Assembly: GCA_963978905.1 (NCBI GenBank)
Contig: OZ022259.1
Span: 7,006,001 to 7,070,000 of the forward strand
DNA: 64,000 nucleotides
DNA from: Trichostrongylus colubriformis
Lineage: Eukaryota > Nematoda > Chromadorea > Rhabditida > Trichostrongylidae
Reading direction: 5' to 3'
The notes beneath the pieces are model-generated. The model saw only the letters and a program-made list of their open reading frames with translations. It did not search any database and was not told the origin of the DNA. How positions within the stretch are numbered: the stretch's first letter is position 1; every line of letters starts with the position of its first letter. Made by a program: the position numbers and the translations under genes. Below, one piece after another: positions 42,963-54,949 of this stretch.

Positions 42963-43713
42963 GAAGGCACATTCCAGGATTACCTTGAAAGGGTGAAAGC
43001 GCTGAATTATGAAATTAGAGGTGCTATGGAAAACGCCGACAAAGAAAAATCCGAAAAAGCTCACGAAAATGGCAGAAATGAGGCCTCCTTTCATCTAGCC
43101 TCGGACGAGATTACCGCGTGAAAACGAGCCTTCGAATCAGTTTCTGCTGGATGATATCACAGAGAACTCGAGGATACCACCTGTTTCCTCATGTCATCGT
43201 CTCCTTTATCATTGGCATCTCGTCCTTATTTTATGTTTTATCACACAAATCGTAGGCCTCATTCGTCACGTAGTTGCCAGCGTTGCCAACGCATTGCCGG
43301 CAATCACGTTTGGGACGGGCGGGGCCCAGCTGTTGCACTAGATTCTTGGACTCTGCACGCTCCAAAAGTTGACACCCACGGGTGAAACAACTTACTCCGA
43401 AAAATCGCTTCGCGGCGTCGCACTCGCTGCGCCACCAGTACGACTTGCGTATCGATTGCTCTTGGGAGCCTGGCAGGGCGTGTGTGCGTCACCTTCTGCG
43501 CTTCCAACCATGCCACACTGCCTTGCTTGAAGGCTGCCATGCCCTGTCACTGGCATTGGCATCCGCCGCGCCCTCGCCGCAGACAGCCACGCGATTTTCC
43601 GGAGTAAGTAGTCTCACCAGATACACGCCTCGGTAAAGGTACAGCCTACGTGGCTTGGGTCGAACTATCCATCCACGACAGGAGATGTGATTCCCAATAA
43701 TCCTGGAATGTGC
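42963..43713. mobile_element. TIR element 'AAGGCACATTCCAGGATTA' with a nested TIR element
   Basis: GAAGGCACATTCCAGGATTA and the inverted TAATCCTGGAATGTGCC bound about 750 bp. Nested inside, ACTTACTCCG...CGGAGTAAGT ends (about 43391-43606) enclose a sequence related to the 241-bp MITE interior. The element is related to 19073-19590. Confidence 0.6.
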
Positions 43714-43899
43714 CCTCAAACTATGTATCTTACGAATCAGCTCATAGAGCCTTACAGCATGATTCTCACAAGGTTTTCATAAAGCTAATTTCTTTATGTT
43801 CTCGCATGCACAAGGTGAAGTGCCAGTGGGATCTCACTAGCGAGCGAGGCGCGCTATAATTAAACGATCAGTAATGCGTATGTGCTGAGCCTTCGAGAA

Positions 43900-44640
43900 T
43901 TATATGATCCTACTGTATACAATCCTTCGTCTATGTGTAAGTGTTGTGTGTCTCTGTTCGTCTGTTTGTTCGAAATTCATATCTCGCGTCGCAGGCAAGC
44001 TAACACCCTGAATTTGCAAATGATATATAGGGGGTGCTAAGGGATCGGAAGTGATAGCAGCTGATAAGGAGCCTCGAAAAGCTAATGTCGCCAAATCTGT
44101 TTCGCCTTTCGGGTCGATCTTAGAATGCCCATTCTCATAGGTATTTGAGGAGTGGGACGGACACATCAGTGGTGAGTGACCCGCATTGATAACGGTTGAT
44201 AAGATTAGGTAAGGAGCGTAAAAAGGCTAGAATCATCGAATCCGTTTCGCTTGTCGTATTGATCTTGGAGCGCTCGTACTCACAGGTCTTTTGCGGGGTG
44301 GGACGGGAACACCAATGGCGGACGATTCGAATCGATAACGTTTGATAAGATTAACAAAGAGCTCTAAATGGCGAATGCCGCCAAATCTGTTTCGCCTTTC
44401 GCGTCGATCCCAGAGCGCCGACACCCATAGGTGTTAAGAATTGTGGGACGAGAACAATAGTGGCGAGTGATCCAAGTTGACAACAACTGATAGCATTCGG
44501 CAAAAAGAGACAAAAGCAAATGTTGCTAAATGGTAAGGAGCGTCGGAAGGCGAATGCCACCAAGCTTCTATCGCTTTTTCAGCTGACACATTTACAGGTG
44601 TTGTAGGGTATGGAAGTATATTGGGGGAGGAGGGAAAAAC
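43900..44640 (-). repeat. 146-bp array element, reverse orientation
   Basis: This is the reverse complement of the organisation at 12319-13190: the terminus (TGTTCGTCTGTTTG...TTCGAAATTC) comes first, then units with TTGATAAGATTA spaced about 146 bp. The units are more diverged than at 12.3 kb. Confidence 0.65.
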
Positions 44641-45080
44641 TCACCGGCGCGCTCATGCGGCGCGTGCTTGGTGACGTCACATCCACCGCGTGAGCGATGG
44701 TTTGCGATGGCCTGCGCTACAAACATGGCTCTTCAGTGAGGATAACATTGCTGTCACTTCACCAAACCCCCGCATGGTTATACATGAGACGGAGCACACA
44801 CAGTCTCCTGAAACTTCTACATCATTGGACTGAGGCAAATCCATACGTCTGGAGAGGCTAGCCACTTTGAAAAAGGCCAGCTCTCCCAGCTGTCGAAAGT
44901 CTGTCAAAGCAGCAAAGCTTCCGCAGCACTATGTGCTCATCCTCAATGTATTAGCAAAACACAATCAAGGTTACCCTCTATAAAGCGTTTTGGTAGGAGC
45001 AAGGCCATCGCTCAACGTCGCGCTGCTCGGTGGCTGTCACGTCACCTAGCACGCGCCGGTGAGTTTTTGCGTGGAGCCGT
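44640..45080. other. No gene; short inverted repeat
   Basis: CTCACCGGCGCGCTC (44640) and GCGCGCCGGTGAG (near 45050) are inverted and may be the ends of a 430-bp element. There is no supported coding region. Confidence 0.35.
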
Positions 45081-46207
45081 AGCGGATAAGACCTGAGGCC
45101 TTTGATAAGTCCATCCCGCCTCCTAGGGTCGACTTTACCGAAGAATGACTGAGGTGTAGAGTAATAAGCATTATAGCAGTATGATACTTATGTATCGTAT
45201 TGAAGCCGCATCGATCGGACTGACGTGGTGCTTGACGTACGATGAATGAAACAATCGAATTACCCCTAACGCTGTCTCTGAAGGCGGATTCGATTGCTTT
45301 ATTCCTTTCAATTTTCTATTATGACCGGTGGACGTGTTCACCACGAAGGCTCACACGTCAAGCACCACGTGATTTCGATCGATATACGATACGATAAGTG
45401 TCATTCTGCCATCATGCTCATTACTATTAGCCGCATGCAGAATAAATGGCTAAAATGGTTCACTTTTTTCAAGACGCCAAACTTCGCACAGACACAACTT
45501 TATTTGTTGAAATTAAAACCATTCGAATCTTAACAACCTTGTCAACGATCTGGTAAAGAAAATATGCAAACATGATAAAATTCTGGATTGCGAAAATTAA
45601 TAAAGTCAACGATGGCATTTTCAACATGCATAGTATCGGCGAATTTTTTCTGACGCAGGTTTGCATCGAGGCCCCGCAAAAGTGGTATTCCGTTAGGGAC
45701 AGGTCTGGGAAATAAGGGGGGTGAGGGAGGGTTCCGATGCCTAACTGCATCAGTTTCTGCCGGGTGACTTGCGAGGTGTGAGGTTGCGTTGTTTTGCGCA
45801 CCCAGCAAAAACTGATGCAGTTAGGCATGAACACTCTCCTCACCCGCCGTATTCCCCAGACCTATCCCCAACGTATTACCACTCTTTCCGGGCCTCCATG
45901 CAAATCTGTGTCAGAAGGAGTTCGCCGATACTATGCACGGTAAAAATGCCATTCTTGATACTATTAATTATCGCACCAGAATTTGATAGTGATGGCATAT
46001 TGTCTTTACCATATCGTTGGCGAAATTCCGTAGATTCGAAAGGTTTTTACATCGACAAATAGAGTTGCGTCTGAGTGAAGTTATGGCCACTTATGTTTTG
46101 GCCACTTATTCTGCATGCACCTAATATACACCTCAGTCATTCTTCGGCAAAGTCGACCCTAGGAGGCGGAATGGACTTATCAATGGCGTCAGGTCTTATC
46201 CGCTACG
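45080..46207. mobile_element. Palindromic element containing head-to-head mariner C-termini
   Basis: The outer arms (GCGGATAAGACCTGAGGC and CCTAGGGTCGACTTT, inverted near 46140-46207) enclose inner arms ending in GCATGCAGAATAA (45433 and 46119). The innermost part holds two oppositely oriented mariner transposase C-termini (minus PHPPYFPDLSLTEYHF; plus PHPPYSPDLSPTYYHS), which meet near 45790. It is a complex foldback built from a mariner inside a TIR element. Confidence 0.7.
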
Positions 46208-46504
46208 TCGTCACTACAGGTCAGGGGCGCGTTTTTCGACGGAGATTTCGCCATGAATAACCTTCTGGGGCCCATATGTTCCTTGTGAGTGGCTTCTTTT
46301 CGGGATTTTTCATTAACCATAGTATCCCTAATGCTGTCATTAATTTATTAGTTACACTAATGTTATAGCAGCGCGACTATATTACATACACGTGCAGTAT
46401 TAGGCGAGAGTACAAAAGACACCTCAAAGGCACAGTTCATGACAATACATATGTCTTGGCTACATTCCCGAGTACACAGCCCCTTCACGAGAGTGAGTAG
46501 TAAA

Positions 46505-47065
46505 CGCGTCAAAGGCAGCATTAGGGGAAAGCCGGACGAAAGTAAAAGAAGTGGTGCATATGAAAGTCGAGATGCCTAGTCAGGACAGTGGAGAAAAGAC
46601 GGATGGAAATGGCCAAAAACCCCAGAAATGGGACCCCCTTTCCACTGTTGATTCTCGACGCGGAAGACCTGTCCGTCAAGAAGCGGATAGTCTGATCTAG
46701 TTTTCCATTGGCATGTTGCCAAGTAAACACAAGGGAATGTTTGAAAATAGGACAGCATCTATTTTTTGGAGTGAGCAGCAAGTTAAAACTGCGAAAGCGC
46801 GCAGCAAAACCTTCGATCCTGCCGCATCTCCTTGGCCGCTCCCACCCCAGACAATTGGGAATTACGTCATCAGGAGGGGAGATCAAGAAATCAAAGGGAG
46901 GCGGGAACGAGTACTCAATGATCCGTTGCGCCGTTTCTACAGCTCGGAGGGGCGCTTTTTCTCCGGGATTTCGCCACAGATAGCCTTCCTAGGCCCAGGA
47001 CTACCATGTGAGTTACTTCTTGTCGGGATTTCTCCATTACCGCAATACCCCTAATGCTGTCTTCA
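46505..47065. mobile_element. 'CAGCATTAGGGG' TIR element
   Basis: CAAAGGCAGCATTAGGGGAA and TACCCCTAATGCTGTCTTCA bound about 560 bp that resembles the copies at 1917 and 32690. There is no transposase frame. Confidence 0.65.
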
Positions 47066-47082
47066 AGAACCAGTGAAGAAGA

Positions 47083-47408
47083 AGAAGGTCAATGATTCAA
47101 GATGACTCTCATCCATCTACGATTCAGCCAGCGGAGCAGCAGTAGCACTTACGGAATAAGAGGAATGATATCAATTGTCATCTTATAGGAATTCACGTAG
47201 TATCAACTACCTTATTAGATGACATTATCATGTACAAACTCGTCCTAATGCTTGCTTCTAGGCTGTAAGCTCTTCAAAAAGAAGGTTCAAAAACACCTCA
47301 CTTTCAGGGTTTTGGGACCTTCCGCTCCTTTTTTCACCTATGTTTTTTTCGGCACTCCCAGTGCGTCTATGGAAGGCGACGACGCAGGAACGTTATCGTA
47401 AACTGTGC
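47083..47408 (+). repeat. Interspersed repeat, copy 1
   Basis: It matches 51093-51425 almost exactly (CAAGATGACTCTCATCCATC...GAAGGCGACGACGCA), with a diverged copy before 1917. No frame is conserved. Confidence 0.75.
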
Positions 47409-47954
47409 CTTCGAAGACACCGTTGAGGGAAATTCTGGTCCACTGTAGGGTGTAGGGAAGTTTATCAGGGCAACGGTGAAAAAAAAACCGAAACAGAACT
47501 GCGGAAATCTGAGGAATTGAACCTCTCCGCTTTCCACAATGGGGAAGTTCTTTCGCCAGCAATACATCCCTAGCTTTAGCTGAAGAGAGTGATGCAGACA
47601 CCGAAGGCAGCCGACTAGCCAGCGTAAATGTTGCTCGCTTCTACTGTAATCGACGGCTAGAACCAAAAAGAAACCAGACAAGGCCACATCAAAAACTTCA
47701 CAGGGTGCTTCCCACGCGAGGTTCGAGGGTTATCTTGAGGAAACTCGCATTTCCCTAAGAGAGGAAGTGTCTTCGAGTTCTGATTCTGTTCATTATCCCT
47801 AACAGATTCTCCGAGCTCCAGCGTATGAAGGCGATGACAAACAGAGTACTAGTGGAATCGAATCGTCAAGAGTATAAAAATGCAAAAACAACAAAATCGC
47901 ATAGGCGTTCATATCAGCATGTTATGCTGCCCATCGCGGCGTGTTTGACTGTAG

Positions 47955-48417
47955 TCGAGTGATGTTCATTTTGACTTCACCGGCACTCTTCAGAAGTCGT
48001 GTCGTCACTGCGACCTCCAGCCTCCGACCTATCTGAAACATACGGGTATAGTGCGATCACAAGGTGGACAAAGCTTTCGCAAGTGAGTACCCCAAGTCCG
48101 TTTCTTTGCCTCGAAGTGCGAAACATCTATATTCCTCGTCCAGAAGACCAGAGACTCCAATAAAGTTTATGATCCATGGACTACATTCCACTTAAAGCAA
48201 AACCAGCCAACACTCTAACTCGTCGAATATCACTTTGCTTTTCAGATGACAGAAATACGATATGTGTGTGTGGGGCTCCCTCAAGACATCCACATAACAG
48301 AGGGCTCAGAACTCCATCGACCAGTGCGCATTGAAACGCTACACTGCACAGAATCTGAGTGGAGCATGGCACATCCTGTGGTGCTCTGCTGCACTGACAG
48401 AATCCTTCGCTGTTATA
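47955..48417 (+). other. Two possible exons of an unidentified gene
   Basis: Between the acceptor TTGACTGTAG and the donor CGCAA/GTGAGTACC, 47955-48082 encodes FDFTGTLQKSCRHCDLQPP. After the acceptor TTGCTTTTCAG, 48246-48417 encodes IRYVCVGLPQDIHITEG and HPVVLCCTDRILRCYS. The phases of the two do not match directly, so they may not be adjacent exons. I do not recognise the family. A 146-bp-type repeat begins right after the second. Confidence 0.3.
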
Positions 48418-48439
48418 GTATACGGTGCGATCGCAATGA

Positions 48440-48840
48440 GGGGACCCTGAATTTAACAAGCGATGTAGGGGGTGGTAAAGGGACGGTGGTGGACCCAAAG
48501 TTATAGCAACTGATAAGGGCTGATAAGGAGCCTTGGAAGACAAATGTCGCCAAATCCGTTTCTCCTTTCGCTTTGATCCAAGAGCGCTGACACTCATAGG
48601 TGCTTAGCAGGGTGGGCCAGGGACATTAATGGTGGGTGATCGGAATTGATAATGGTTGATAAGATTCGATTAGGAGCGTGAGAAGGAAAATGTCACCAAG
48701 GGCGGGTCACATTTGCTGCTAACAATGGAATGTTCACACTCGCAGGTATTGTTGGGTACGGGGACTTAGTGGTATTGTTGGGTACAGGGTCTCAGTGAAA
48801 ACTGATAACGGCTTACAGTGGCTAATAAGAACCGTTAGGA
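48440..48840 (-). repeat. 146-bp element fragment
   Basis: GATAAGGAGCCTTGGAAGAC...CTTAGCAGGGTGG and GATAATGGTTGATAAGATTC match the reverse-oriented units near 44.1 kb. Confidence 0.6.
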
Positions 48841-49876
48841 ATTGGATGGGATGAAATCCTTTACATCGCCTGCTAGTACTACACGACTGCTTCAGCAAAA
48901 GCGTCTGATGCTCAGTGCCATTGGGTGAACATATTTTGTTTATGTTCTGATATAACTGGCCGATGTATCAACCGCTGAAGTGCCTAGCCTCCTGAAAAAT
49001 GGTGCATTTCTCTTGATACTGCGACCTACATTGATAATCATGATACAACCTATATTTGTGATAGCAAAACAAGCGGTTCACTCGGAATCATTTTCTTATG
49101 CGGTACTGGCAGCAACACTGGGTATCGACCGCTAGACCATGTAAAATTCCAAGTAGTGAAGCATGTTCACAAAAACAGTAAACATCGATAAGCGGGATAT
49201 GGATCTACCATCAATGTGTAGGAATCAGATGCTCAGCAAGTAAACAGATTGTTACCAATCGATGCAATAGAATACAAAACTATCTATCCTATGCTATCCA
49301 AACTCCCAATGATCACCTAAACCGGTGGGTTGCCGCACACTACTGCGCGCGATACATGTCGATGTCGTGCGAAATTAGTTCGATGCAGAGCGACTGAAGT
49401 ATATCAATACCGAAATGCCTTTTTATCATGCCATCTACTCTGCTTTTTCCCAATTCGATAGCTCAGCTGAAAACAGAGGAAAGAAAATCTCCGCCCAATT
49501 CCATTCACAATTGTGGTCGGGCCGATCAAACCCATTTTGCACAACATCGTCATGAATCGCGCGCAGTAGTGTGCGCCAGCCAAATGGTGTATAATTAGCC
49601 GTTTGATAAATCTACTAACGACATTGCGGTTAGAAGGTGTCATTGCGAGTGATTAACAGCAATACTCCCACGAGCCAACACTTTTTGTCTGTTTTTCGAC
49701 TTGCCAGCCATCTGTATGTCGGCACATTCACGAACTGGTGATCACGGCAGAGACTCGAAAGAAGAAGCGACCGCTCACCGGAGTGAGAAGTTATAACCTT
49801 AGAGTATGAACCTGAGATGACTCAGGACCGTGATACGCCTTCTCCTCGTGAGAGGGTAGTAGTTTAACAAAAGCTA
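48841..49876. repeat. Tails of dispersed elements
   Basis: GCGGTCGATACCCAGTGTTG-like (reversed) and GCACACTACTGCGCGCGATA match segments near 12.0, 34.4 and 57.4 kb. No gene is supported. Confidence 0.45.
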
Positions 49877-50245
49877 GCATTTAAAGGCAGTGATAGGGGT
49901 GACTCAGCCGGATCATTCATTTTAACCTCTGACCCTACCGACCGGTAGAGGTGTCCACCGCGAAAGCTGACACGTCAAGCGCCACGTCATTTCGATCAAT
50001 ACGGCTCTAATACGGTACAATAAGTATCATTCTGCTAGCCCATTACTCGACACCTCATTCATTCTTCGGCGAAAGTCGTCTCTAGGAGGCGGACCGAGCC
50101 AAGAAAGGCGGCTGGAGCTAAAGGGCCGCCACCGCCACAGCTCAATAGAGCGCCTTTCACGGGAGATGTGGCCATACATAAGCCTTTCAAACCCGTAATT
50201 TTTCAGTAAATAACTCCTCCTGGGATTCCTTATCACCTACATAAC
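49877..50245. repeat. TIR-family fragment with 'AAAGGCAGTGATAGGGG' end
   Basis: The internal parts match 45120-45400 and 23370-23550. It is a chimaeric or degenerate element. Confidence 0.4.
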
Positions 50246-50274
50246 GAGCAACGTTCACGAGCTTCAAGTCTTTC

Positions 50275-51080
50275 TCCTCATGAGTATGTGTGTATGTGTG
50301 TGCAGGGTACGTGTGAGTTGCGTAGTGTATGTGTGTGGGGTGTATGTGTGTAGAGTATATGTGTGTGTATTGTCAGTGTCTGTTGTGTGTGTAGTGCATG
50401 TATGTGTAGTGTAAGCGTGTAGTGTATGTGTGTGTAATGTATGTGTGTGTGGTGGTAGCGTGTGTAGTGTATGTGTGTAGTCTATAAGTGTGTGGTGTAT
50501 AGTGTATAGTGTATGTGGGTGTGCAGTGCATGTGTGTGTGCGTAGTGTATGTGTGTAGCGGTATGTGCATAGTGTATCTACGTGTGTAGTGTATGTGTGT
50601 ATAGTCCATTCCGAAAAAACTGGTTGGGCGTGTCCCACGGACTTGGGTGAATGGCGAGAATGATAGTACGTGGCGAGAGTGAGAGTGGGTGGCGGGATGA
50701 GAGAATTGAAAGAGTTTGATACATGTTCAAACAAGTCCGTAGGACACGCCCAATCAGTTTTTCTGAACTGGACTGTAGTCTAGGTGAGTGTAGTGTATTG
50801 TATGTAGTGTATGTGTATGCAGTGCATACACATGTGTGTAGCATTACATACACATATACTACGCACACATGCATACACTAGACGCTCATAGCCTGCACAA
50901 TTTTACACTACACACTCTACCACCACACACATGCACTATACACACATACACAACACACACCTTCACTACAAATACACTCGCTACACACCCTACAGATACA
51001 TGCGGTGCAAACACTTACTCCATATACATACACTACACATAATAGATACATTCAGTACACACACATACTCTATACACATA
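50275..51080. repeat. GT-rich microsatellite tract
   Basis: Long runs of GTGTGTAGTGTATGT variants, changing to the CA-rich strand after about 50840. Open frames rich in Thr, His and Tyr are by-products. A MITE is inserted at 50608-50776. Confidence 0.9.
50608..50776. mobile_element. MITE inside the microsatellite
   Basis: TAGTCCATTCCGAAAAAACT and the inverted TCTGAACTGGACTGTA ends enclose the core found reversed at 28800-28967. Confidence 0.65.
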
Positions 51081-51092
51081 CAGAATAAGAAT

Positions 51093-51425
51093 CAGTGAAG
51101 AAGAAGGTCACTGATTCAAGATGACTCTCATCCATCTACGATTCAGCCAGCGGAGCAGCAGTAGCACTTACGGAATAAGAGGAATGAATCAATTGCCACC
51201 TTATAGGAATTCACGTAGTATCAACTACCTTATTGGATGACATTATCATGCACAAACTCGTCCTAATGCTTGCTTCTAAGCTTTAAGCTCTTCAAAAAGA
51301 AGGTTCAAAAACACCTCACTTCCAGGGTTTTTGGAACTTTCCGCTCCTTTTTTCACCTATGTCTTTTTCGGCACTCCCAGTGCGTCTATGGAAGGCGACG
51401 ACGCACGAACGTTATCGTAAATCAT
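51093..51425 (+). repeat. Interspersed repeat, copy 2
   Basis: A near-copy of 47083-47408, flanked on both sides by GT microsatellite. It ends in ACGTTATCGTAAATC. Confidence 0.75.
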
Positions 51426-51439
51426 TCTACATCACCATC

Positions 51440-51815
51440 TTATTCCGTAGGTGTGTGGGTGTGCTGTACGTGTATGCAGTGTGGGTGTAATGTATGTGTG
51501 TAGAGTAGTGTTTAGTGTGTGTAGTCTACGTGTGTGTAGCGTATCGTGTAGAGGGTATGTATGTGTCCAGTGCATATGAGTGTGTAGTGTGTGTGTGGTG
51601 CATGTGTGTGTAGTGCATGTGTTTAGCACTACTCCCACATTCACTACGCCATACATTACTACTATATACACAAGCAGTGCATATGTGTATGCAGTGTAGT
51701 GTGTTTTGTATATGTGTGTAGTGTGTGTGTGAAGGGCATGCATATATGTATAGTGTATGAGTGTGTATAATGTGTGTGTAGTGCATATGTGTGTGGTGTG
51801 TAGTGTGTGTTGCTG
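51440..51815. repeat. Second GT-rich microsatellite tract
   Basis: GTGTGTAGTG-type repeats as at 50275. No gene. Confidence 0.9.
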
Positions 51816-52343
51816 TAGTCGAGTTTATCGTTCCAATTATTGCTTTAACTTAAATTGTCACCATTGTTCGCAAGCAACCTTTTCCACGTAAATGCCTCCA
51901 TTGAAATCGGTCCGTGTAGTGCCAAGGCTGAGAGGGTGAGGTCACAGCAAGAGCGCAACCTGAGCCATTCATTATCCAAAGATTCAGCTGCCCCAAGAAG
52001 ACAACCTACTGGTCTGATTGTCGCGTGATATGACTTTAGGTTGGGGCAGCGCTTTGTCATATCAAATCTAGGGTCATGTCAAATCATTCGCTCACGCCTG
52101 CGAGTACCCCAACTGTCTAACACTCTGTTTGACACCCTTTCTTACAGTTCAACCTACCCGTTTCCTGCATTTCCGCAAGGTGTCATGCATCCTTGTGGCA
52201 ATCCTTCCATCATCTACCGAAACGCTTTACAACTACTAATTTAAATGTAACTGGATGGTCATTAAAGAGATGGGAAGATAATGTGAATGCTAAAGTCAAA
52301 GCAACGGTTATTAAAGACACTGAATAATCCTCTGGAAGACTTC

Positions 52344-52404
52344 ATGCAGAGACCTAGGCAATGGTAGTTGCTGACGGTAACTACCATCGCCTGGGTCTCT
52401 GCAT
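52344..52404. ncRNA. Candidate microRNA-like hairpin
   Basis: ATGCAGAGACCTAGGCAATG...TGGTAGTT pairs with AACTACCATCGCCTGGGTCT...CTGCAT over about 26 bp, with one A-C mismatch and one G-U pair, around a 9-base loop. The size and near-continuous stem fit a pre-miRNA, but a small transposon remnant could give the same fold. Confidence 0.35.
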
Positions 52405-52815
52405 TCACACCGTGTTTCGTTGCTCGTGTATTAATCACCACTAACTACGAATATCTGCAGTTCTGCTGCCACCATAATGCAGATGCGATCCTGATGTCTT
52501 ACCGGAGCGGTACATTAGGGAGACGTGTGCCGAGAGCTTCTTATTGGACTGCCTTTGTCGCGACTTGCTTACGGGTTATAGCATGCGCCGGTTGGAGATC
52601 GCCCAGCTAAACTCGATCTCCAACGTCGTCATTCCAACGCCAACCATGAAAGGTCGAATACGCGGGAAACTTTTGCTCTGCGCACATCTTGTTCAATCCG
52701 AGTCAACTAAAGTAGGTCCCCAATCTTACAAAGCAACACAGTTCAGTTTTTATAAAAGTGGGTGCTCTGCATTCACACGGATCAAGCCACATAGCCTCAC
52801 CACCAACCGGCTCGG
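52405..52815. other. No confident gene
   Basis: Open frames are present on the plus strand, but I see no splice support or recognisable domain before the LTR-like sequence. Confidence 0.3.
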
Positions 52816-52819
52816 AAAC

Positions 52820-52985
52820 CTTTGACGAGAGAGGTTCCCCTTTGAATGTGTAAGGGAGTGTGAGAGATGGGTGAAGAGGAAAGAGCGATAAAGGATCAGT
52901 AGGGGGACAGATAAGCGGGATGGAGTGTATAAAAGGATGTGTGTTGCCTAATAAAGTCATTCCTCCCCTCTGTCGTGTCTACCTA
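52820..52985 (+). repeat. Putative 5' LTR of a Ty3-type element
   Basis: A TATA box (GTGTATAAAAGG, 52926), then CCTAATAAAGTCATTCC as polyadenylation region, then GTCTACC. A primer-binding-like TGGCAATCGGGACGAACC follows at once. The exact left edge is uncertain. Confidence 0.55.
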
Positions 52986-53310
52986 ACTGGCAATCGGGAC
53001 GAACCGAAGAAGAAGTCGAGGAGACGAAGAACCCGGTGAAGCCGAAATTTTCGAATACAGTGGAGGTGAAGGTCGAAACAGGAGGCAACTCCGGGAAACC
53101 CACGGCGGTGGACCCTGGTGTAGAAATATACCGGGGTTGATCCCCGGAGCCTTATGTTGCGGAAACGCCGTGGGGGACCTGGTGGGAGCTTTTTTACAAA
53201 TTCCTCGTATTGAGGAAGGTTACAGAAGAAAAGGAGCAACGGCTGACTTTCCTGCAGGAGGTGGGCAACTCAAATTATGAGCTGCTGGATTCACCCTTGC
53301 AGGGTCGCGA

Positions 53311-53859
53311 ATGGAGGATGTGGAACTTAAGGACTTGCGACAGGCAAAGGAACGCCATTACCAGCTGAAGCAGCTTATATTAGCAGAGCGTTTCGGCTTC
53401 ATGTTGAAGGTCCAAAAGCTAGGACAGGCTGTGCACGAATATTGCGCAGAGCTGCAGAAGGTCGCAAACAGTTGCAGTTTCGAGGAAATCAAAAAACACC
53501 GGGATGCGGTGGTCATAATGTTTTTTATTGGAGGACTACTCTCAGTAAAGACAAGGAAGCGGCTGCTGAAAAAAAAAGAGGATTTTACTTTAAAGAAGGC
53601 GTTGGAGCAAGCGGAAGCGTTCGAACGGGTGGGAGAAAATGCCTCACATCTGAAGGAGGGACCACAAGCCGCAGGAGTAGCCCAGGTGAGAATGCGTCAC
53701 CGGCAACCGGCTTGGCGCACGCAAACGAGCGAGCAAAAGCGGATACCGAGCCAGGGTCCAGCTCGGAAGGCTTTCAAATGCAGGGTTTGCGGGCCGTCAC
53801 GCCATGCCGGTTATGAGTGTTTCAGGAAGGAAACGGCATACTGCAAAGTGTGCAAGTAA
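53311..53859 (+). pseudogene. gag-like frame of a Ty3-type retrotransposon
   Basis: The 182-codon frame has a helical capsid-like N-terminal part, a basic Arg/Gln-rich region, and near its end CRVCGPSRHAGYEC, a C-x2-C-x4-H-x4-C nucleic-acid-binding zinc knuckle, followed by the start of a second (CKVCK). The frame stops inside the second knuckle, where an unrelated MITE-like sequence begins. The element is decayed and is not expected to be mobile. Confidence 0.7.
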
Positions 53860-54075
53860 AAAGGGCGCCTAGTAGCGACATCTTGGAAGAGCGCGAGAGT
53901 AAACCGTAAATTCTCCCGGCAGGTGCACTGGTGTGAGGAGCCCGTCGGAAGCTCCGACAGTGGTAAGGGAAGGGTGGCAAAGGCGGAGTCACTCCGTGGT
54001 GACAGGGTGGCAAAGGCGAAGACACAGGGACACGCACTACGCCCTGCCGCCGACACCGCAAAGTATAAACACAGT
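53860..54075. repeat. MITE-like insertion between gag and protease
   Basis: GGGTGGCAAAGGCG and GCCGCCGACACCGCAAAGTAT match, in reverse, the interior of the MITE at 26115-26289. Here the terminal repeats are not intact. Confidence 0.45.
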
Positions 54076-54239
54076 CTTAGCGAGGACGAAGAGGCTGAGC
54101 TATGCTGCGGTAAGCAGCTGCGGACTGTTGCATGAGCCATATTGCATCAGTAATTTACTGCGATTCTGCATGGGAGTGTAATACATGGCGCATTTCGAAA
54201 AAATATGATCAACGCGGAGTCTTTCATCCCTCAATAGGT

Positions 54240-54730
54240 TGTTCAAAAGAGTAAGTCAGAGCGTGAAAATGGTTGTGAAGTCACGCTTAACCCATTGTCG
54301 TAGAGCTGACAAGAATCCGGTGCGTCGATTCTGTTGGAGCAGAGCCGTCATGGTGGACCGCGCCCTCTATGATGGAGAAAGGGCGCGTAGCAGTATACGG
54401 ATGGTGGAAGCCGCTAACACAAACGATACCAGTGAAGATGAGCGACATTTTGATAATGGAATGGTAGCTAGGGATACGCCCGCCCGAGGCGGAATAGACC
54501 GGTTGGCAGATGAGCCACCGCGAATGTTAGATATGGAAGTGGATGAACGGATTCCATTCGAGTTGGATACCGGCGCATCTTTATCCATTACCGGCAAGAA
54601 GACTTGGCGTAAGCTGGGTAGACCGCAGTTGCAGAAGGCTGAGGTAGCGGCAACGGCATCTGATAACAAGCGAACTATTTCAAGGGAAAGTTCCACTACA
54701 TTTCAAGTTCGCCGGGAAAGATGCGGTTAA
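54240..54730 (+). pseudogene. Aspartic protease region of the retrotransposon
   Basis: ELDTGASLSITGKKTW carries the catalytic D-T-G-A motif (codons at 54566-54577) of retroelement proteases. The frame ends at 54730, before any second flap or helix motif is clear. Confidence 0.65.
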
Positions 54731-54949
54731 AGATGAACATGTCTTCAGGGTTGCGAGCCACTCCTCGTGCGGGCGAAGCATGATAAGGAAGTTGCAGATT
54801 GACTGTGGACCACACTATGAGATGGTCACAGCTTTGTACAGATGCCCAAAGTAGTAATCAAAAAGGAGTTAGTGCGTAAACTGAATAATAATAAAGGTTA
54901 TTCTAAGATGGTTTGGGCAAGTGCCCAACCTCACGAGTTGAGCTCAAAT

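Noticed and set aside
43000..43130. Lys/Glu-rich stretch resembling a coiled coil
   Set aside because: The same sequence lies inside the related TIR element at 19073-19590, so it is transposon interior.
50264..51786. Thr/His/Tyr-rich open frames up to 156 codons
   Set aside because: They are translations of GT/CA microsatellite sequence.
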